Shown in pieces: positions 6,436-9,068 of a DNA stretch of 9,068 nt (its first letter is position 1; each line of letters begins with the position of its first letter). Under the pieces are notes generated by a model that was not told where the DNA came from, made no database searches, and saw only the letters and a list, made by a program, of their open reading frames with translations. Origin of the DNA: Actinomycetota bacterium. Its GTDB lineage: Bacteria; Actinomycetota; Actinomycetes; Actinomycetales; Microbacteriaceae. The translations under genes and the position numbers were made by a program. The stretch is taken from the NCBI GenBank assembly GCA_009704705.1, contig WLDR01000051.1, forward strand, positions 1 through 9,068, in the 5' to 3' direction.

Positions 6436-6502
6436 GCGTGAAGGGTGCTTTCGTCGGAAGGTGCGAGACTTAACTGTACCGAGGCATAACGTAAGGATTT
6501 CC
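6436..6502. promoter_or_regulatory. Divergent gtrA/purK promoter region
   Basis: This 67-bp region separates two divergent operons. TAACTG (6471-6476, plus) and the overlapping TACAGT (6473-6478, minus) are -10-like elements on opposite strands, and TAACGT (6487-6492) is another on the plus strand. No convincing -35 hexamers were found. AAGGA (6493-6497) with a 5-nt spacer is the purK ribosome binding site and favours ATG 6503 over ATG 6509. Confidence 0.4.
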
Positions 6503-7627
6503 ATGAGCATGACGGTCGGAGTCATTGGCGGAGGTCAACTCGCGCGAATGATGATTCCCGCTGCCGTCAACCTCGGAATTGAGATTTCTGTGCTGGCTGA
6601 AGGCGACGACTCGTCGGCTCGCCTCGGCGCAACCGCCGTCGGCGACTATCGGGATGCCGATACCGTGCGCACGTTTGCGAAATCGGTTGGTGTGGTTACT
6701 TTCGACCACGAGCACGTTCCTCCGCATGTGCTGGCCGAACTCCTCAGCGACGGCGCGAAGGTGCGACCTGGTCCGCACGCACTGACTTTTGCGCAAGACA
6801 AGATTGCGATGCGCACCCGCCTCGCCGAGCTCGGCGTGCCCATCCCGGGTTGGACGACGGCAACCACGCCAGCCGAAGTAGATGCCTTCGTCACCGAATA
6901 TGGCGGTAAGGCTGTGGCCAAGACCGCGCGCGGTGGCTACGACGGTAAGGGCGTGCGAATGATTTCTTCGAGCGCCGATGTCGTCGACTGGCTCGAGGCG
7001 CTCGCCGACGGCGAGCAACTTCTGCTCGAAGAACGAGTCTCGTTCACCCGGGAGTTGGCCCAGCTGATTGCTCGTCGACCGTCGGGCCAGACCGCGTTGT
7101 GGCCCGTGGTCGAGACAGTTCAAAAAGATGGTGTCTGCGCCGAGGTCATTGCCCCCGCACCTGGTTCTGCCGGTGCTGTTTCTGACATGGCAGCCAAGAT
7201 TGCGGTCTCTATTGCCGAGGGACTTGATGTCACCGGAGTGCTGGCCGTTGAGCTCTTTGAGACGGATGACGAGCGCATCCTTGTGAATGAGCTCGCGATG
7301 CGCCCGCACAACAGCGGTCACTGGACAATCGACGGATCGACGACGAGTCAGTTTGAGCAGCACCTTCGCGCGGTGCTCGACCTGCCGCTCGGCGCCACCG
7401 ACATGACGGCCAAGTTTGCCGTCATGGTCAATGTTCTGGGCGGGCCGACCGAGGGCATGACCTCGAGGTTGCCCGCGGCAATGGGTAATCATCCGCACGC
7501 GAAGATTCACGCGTATGGCAAAGAATTCCGAGCCGGGCGCAAGGTCGGGCACGTCACTGTGGCCGGCGACGATCTGGATGCAGTTGTTGCCGAGGCGCGT
7601 GGCGCGGCCGAGAACTTCAGCAACTGA
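6503..7627 (+). CDS. purK: N5-carboxyaminoimidazole ribonucleotide synthase
   Basis: PurK converts AIR, ATP and bicarbonate to N5-CAIR, the first half of the two-step carboxylation in purine synthesis. The 374-residue protein is a complete ATP-grasp enzyme. It has the N-terminal GGGQLARMM motif (9-17), FDHEHVP (67-73), the ATP-grasp entry AQDKIAMRTRLAELGVPIPG (97-116), the glycine-rich loop KTARGGYDGKG (140-150) and the metal-binding glutamates in AVELFE (Glu250) and NELAMRPHNSGHW (Glu263; 262-274). The C-terminal domain is complete. ATG 6503 has AAGGA upstream; ATG 6509 would remove two residues. It is first in purK-purE-LCP, with 17 nt to purE. Confidence 0.97.
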   Translation: MSMTVGVIGGGQLARMMIPAAVNLGIEISVLAEGDDSSARLGATAVGDYRDADTVRTFAKSVGVVTFDHEHVPPHVLAELLSDGAKVRPGPHALTFAQDKIAMRTRLAELGVPIPGWTTATTPAEVDAFVTEYGGKAVAKTARGGYDGKGVRMISSSADVVDWLEALADGEQLLLEERVSFTRELAQLIARRPSGQTALWPVVETVQKDGVCAEVIAPAPGSAGAVSDMAAKIAVSIAEGLDVTGVLAVELFETDDERILVNELAMRPHNSGHWTIDGSTTSQFEQHLRAVLDLPLGATDMTAKFAVMVNVLGGPTEGMTSRLPAAMGNHPHAKIHAYGKEFRAGRKVGHVTVAGDDLDAVVAEARGAAENFSN

Positions 7628-7631
7628 CTCA

Positions 7632-7637
7632 TAGCAT
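7632..7637 (+). promoter_or_regulatory. Candidate internal -10 element before purE
   Basis: TAGCAT fits TAnnnT and lies seven bases upstream of the purE ATG, in the 17-nt purK-purE gap. There is no Shine-Dalgarno in that gap, so purE may have its own leaderless transcript in addition to read-through from purK. The motif is short and could be chance. Confidence 0.3.
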
Positions 7638-7644
7638 TAACCCC

Positions 7645-8145
7645 ATGAGCGACTCCCCCGTGCTGGTGGCTGTCGTCATGGGCTCCGATTCGGATTGGTC
7701 CGTGATGAAGGCGGCCGCCGATACCCTGACCGAATTCGGCATTCCTCACGAGGTCGAAGTCGTGTCGGCACATCGCACGCCACGCAAGCTGGTCGAGTTT
7801 GGTTCGACGGCACGGTCGCGGGGGCTGAAGGTCATCATCGCTGGGGCGGGAGGTGCGGCGCACTTGCCCGGCATGCTCGCGAGCGTCACTCCGCTTCCCG
7901 TGATTGGCGTTCCCGTGGCGCTGAAGAACCTCGACGGCATGGATTCCCTGCTCTCGATCGTGCAGATGCCCGCGGGTGTGCCTGTGGCGGCTGTGTCCAT
8001 CGGCGGCGCTCGCAACGCGGCATTGATCGCAATAAAGATGCTGGCAACGAGCGACGATGCGCTCATGGACAAGCTCGAAGAATTCGCGAAAGACCTGGAG
8101 CGACAGGTGGACGTTAAGAACAGGGCGCTGAAGTCACAACTATGA
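7645..8145 (+). CDS. purE: N5-carboxyaminoimidazole ribonucleotide mutase
   Basis: Class I PurE moves the carboxylate of N5-CAIR to give CAIR, using the PurK product directly. The protein has 166 residues. The N-terminal MGSDSDWSVM (12-21) and VSAHRTPRKL (40-49), with the active-site histidine His43, are followed by the IIAGAGGAAHLPGMLAS loop (64-80), the LDGMDSLLSIVQMPAGVPVA segment (96-115) and IGGARNAALIA (119-129). The catalytic segments look complete, and the presence of purK next door agrees with the bacterial two-step route and not the vertebrate-type class II enzyme. Its stop overlaps the next start as ATGA. Confidence 0.97.
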   Translation: MSDSPVLVAVVMGSDSDWSVMKAAADTLTEFGIPHEVEVVSAHRTPRKLVEFGSTARSRGLKVIIAGAGGAAHLPGMLASVTPLPVIGVPVALKNLDGMDSLLSIVQMPAGVPVAAVSIGGARNAALIAIKMLATSDDALMDKLEEFAKDLERQVDVKNRALKSQL

Positions 8146-9068
8146 GTGTTGCGACCAGTCCCATTCGCCACCCCGATACCAGCTCGCCCGACGTGATGCG
8201 TTTGCGGGGCTGGTGGCTCGTGGTGCTCAACGTTGTCGTTCCCGGATCAGCCCAGGCGCTGGCCGGAAATCGACGACTCGGTCGCATCGGCCTCATGTCA
8301 ACGATCATTGGCTGGGTCGTGGTTGTGCTCACGATTCTGATCGGTCTGATTTCGCGGGAGTTTTTGTCCGGGTTAGCCGTCAATTTCTTCATCCTGCTGC
8401 TGCTTCAAGCAGCCCTGATCTACTACTGCGTGCTCTGGATTGTGCTGACGCTCGACACTTTGCGCTTGGTGAAGTTCGTCAAGATAGAGGTTCGTCCGCG
8501 GGCCTGGATTGCCGCCGTGTCTGTCGTGTTGCTCACAGTCACGGCAGGCGGTGCCGCGTGGGGAGCGTCGACCGCCGGGTCGCTAAACGCAGGTCTCTCC
8601 GGCCTGACCGGGGGAGGCAGCATCTTCGACCTCGCACCCAGTGACCCGCCGATTGACGGGCAGTACAACATCCTTGTGCTCGGAGGCGATTCCGGCCCTG
8701 ACCGCGAAGGCGTGCGAACGGACACGATTCAGGTGGTGAGCGTCAACGCCGAATCCGGCCAGGCGACGATCATCGGTATGCCTCGCGACTTGCACGACGC
8801 CCCATTCTCAGACGGTTCTCCGATGTGGTCGATTTACCCGAACGGCTACACAGAATACGACGCTGATTTTTGCGTCGAGTTCGCCTGCCTCAACACGATT
8901 TACACCGACATCGAGTTGAATCACCCGGAACTGTATCCCGATGCGGTTGCGAGCGGGAGCTCACCCGGAATCGAAGCAGTGCGTGACGCCGCGGAGGGCA
9001 TCACGGGCTTGACCATCCCGTATTTTGCGCTCATCGACATGCAGGGTGCAGTGGATCTCATCGATGCC
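8142..9068 (+). CDS. LCP (LytR-CpsA-Psr) family envelope protein, 3' end outside window
   Basis: LCP enzymes transfer lipid-linked glycopolymers, such as teichoic acids or arabinogalactan-type polymers, onto peptidoglycan outside the membrane. The first 309 residues are present. A basic start is followed by hydrophobic stretches at about 24-41, 52-70, 79-104 and 121-141, more than the single helix of classical LCP proteins. A Gly/Ser/Thr-rich linker follows, then the LCP domain: NILVLGGDSGPD (176-187), GVRTDTIQVVSV (190-201) with the conserved Arg and Asp, and IIGMPRDL (210-217) with the phosphate-binding Arg. Cys244 and Cys249 in the outer domain could form a disulfide. The ATG overlaps the purE stop as ATGA, so expression is probably coupled to purE. 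It is an intact gene cut by the window edge; the rest of the LCP domain is missing. Confidence 0.92.
   Translation, partial: MSVATSPIRHPDTSSPDVMRLRGWWLVVLNVVVPGSAQALAGNRRLGRIGLMSTIIGWVVVVLTILIGLISREFLSGLAVNFFILLLLQAALIYYCVLWIVLTLDTLRLVKFVKIEVRPRAWIAAVSVVLLTVTAGGAAWGASTAGSLNAGLSGLTGGGSIFDLAPSDPPIDGQYNILVLGGDSGPDREGVRTDTIQVVSVNAESGQATIIGMPRDLHDAPFSDGSPMWSIYPNGYTEYDADFCVEFACLNTIYTDIELNHPELYPDAVASGSSPGIEAVRDAAEGITGLTIPYFALIDMQGAVDLIDA

Noticed and set aside
6470..7552. 360-codon minus-strand open frame across purK
   Set aside because: It is antisense to a complete ATP-grasp gene, with no start signal or domain of its own.

Overview
The window looks like chromosomal core DNA from a high-GC Gram-positive bacterium, most likely an actinobacterium of or near the Microbacteriaceae. 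This rests on protein style (an acyl-CoA carboxylase with a separate epsilon subunit, a polyprenol-phosphate mannose synthase, an LCP protein), on strongly C/G-ending codons, and on gene order. From memory, the block accE - accD5 / birA - bPH2 membrane protein - GtrA protein - purK - purE matches the mycobacterial Rv3281-Rv3275c neighbourhood. I saw no rRNA or tRNA gene, CRISPR array, insertion sequence or phage gene.

Layout. 1-65: non-coding lead-in with a perfect 14-bp tandem duplication. 66-1349 (+): TrmA/RlmD-type RNA uridine-C5 methyltransferase lacking the iron-sulfur cysteines. 1350-1477: convergent intergenic region with a hairpin. 1478-3708 (-): a tight operon read leftward, accD5 (carboxyltransferase) - accE (epsilon) - a stand-alone TipAS-domain protein. 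3709-3763: short divergent promoter region. 3764-5165 (+): birA, then a bPH2-domain membrane protein. 5141-6435 (-): gtrA followed by a dolichol/polyprenol-phosphate mannose synthase gene, joined by an ATGA overlap; the synthase gene runs 25 bp into the 3' end of the bPH2 gene. 6436-6502: divergent promoter region. 6503-9068 (+): purK - purE - LCP-family gene, the last joined to purE by an ATGA overlap and cut by the window edge.

How the genes work together. AccD5 and AccE need a biotinylated alpha subunit, which is not in the window; BirA, encoded divergently, attaches that biotin. PurK and PurE carry out the two-step bicarbonate-dependent carboxylation of AIR to CAIR in purine synthesis. 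GtrA plus the mannose synthase, the LCP protein and the bPH2 protein are cell-envelope functions: lipid-linked sugar supply and flipping, polymer attachment, and a membrane protein of unknown role. I found no clearly new multi-gene system. The best leads are the TipAS gene at the end of the acc operon, the coupled GtrA/mannose-synthase pair inserted into an otherwise conserved block, the isoleucine at the acyl-specificity position of AccD5, the cluster-less RNA methyltransferase, and a recurring TAnnnT-like element 6-7 nt upstream of starts that lack a good Shine-Dalgarno.
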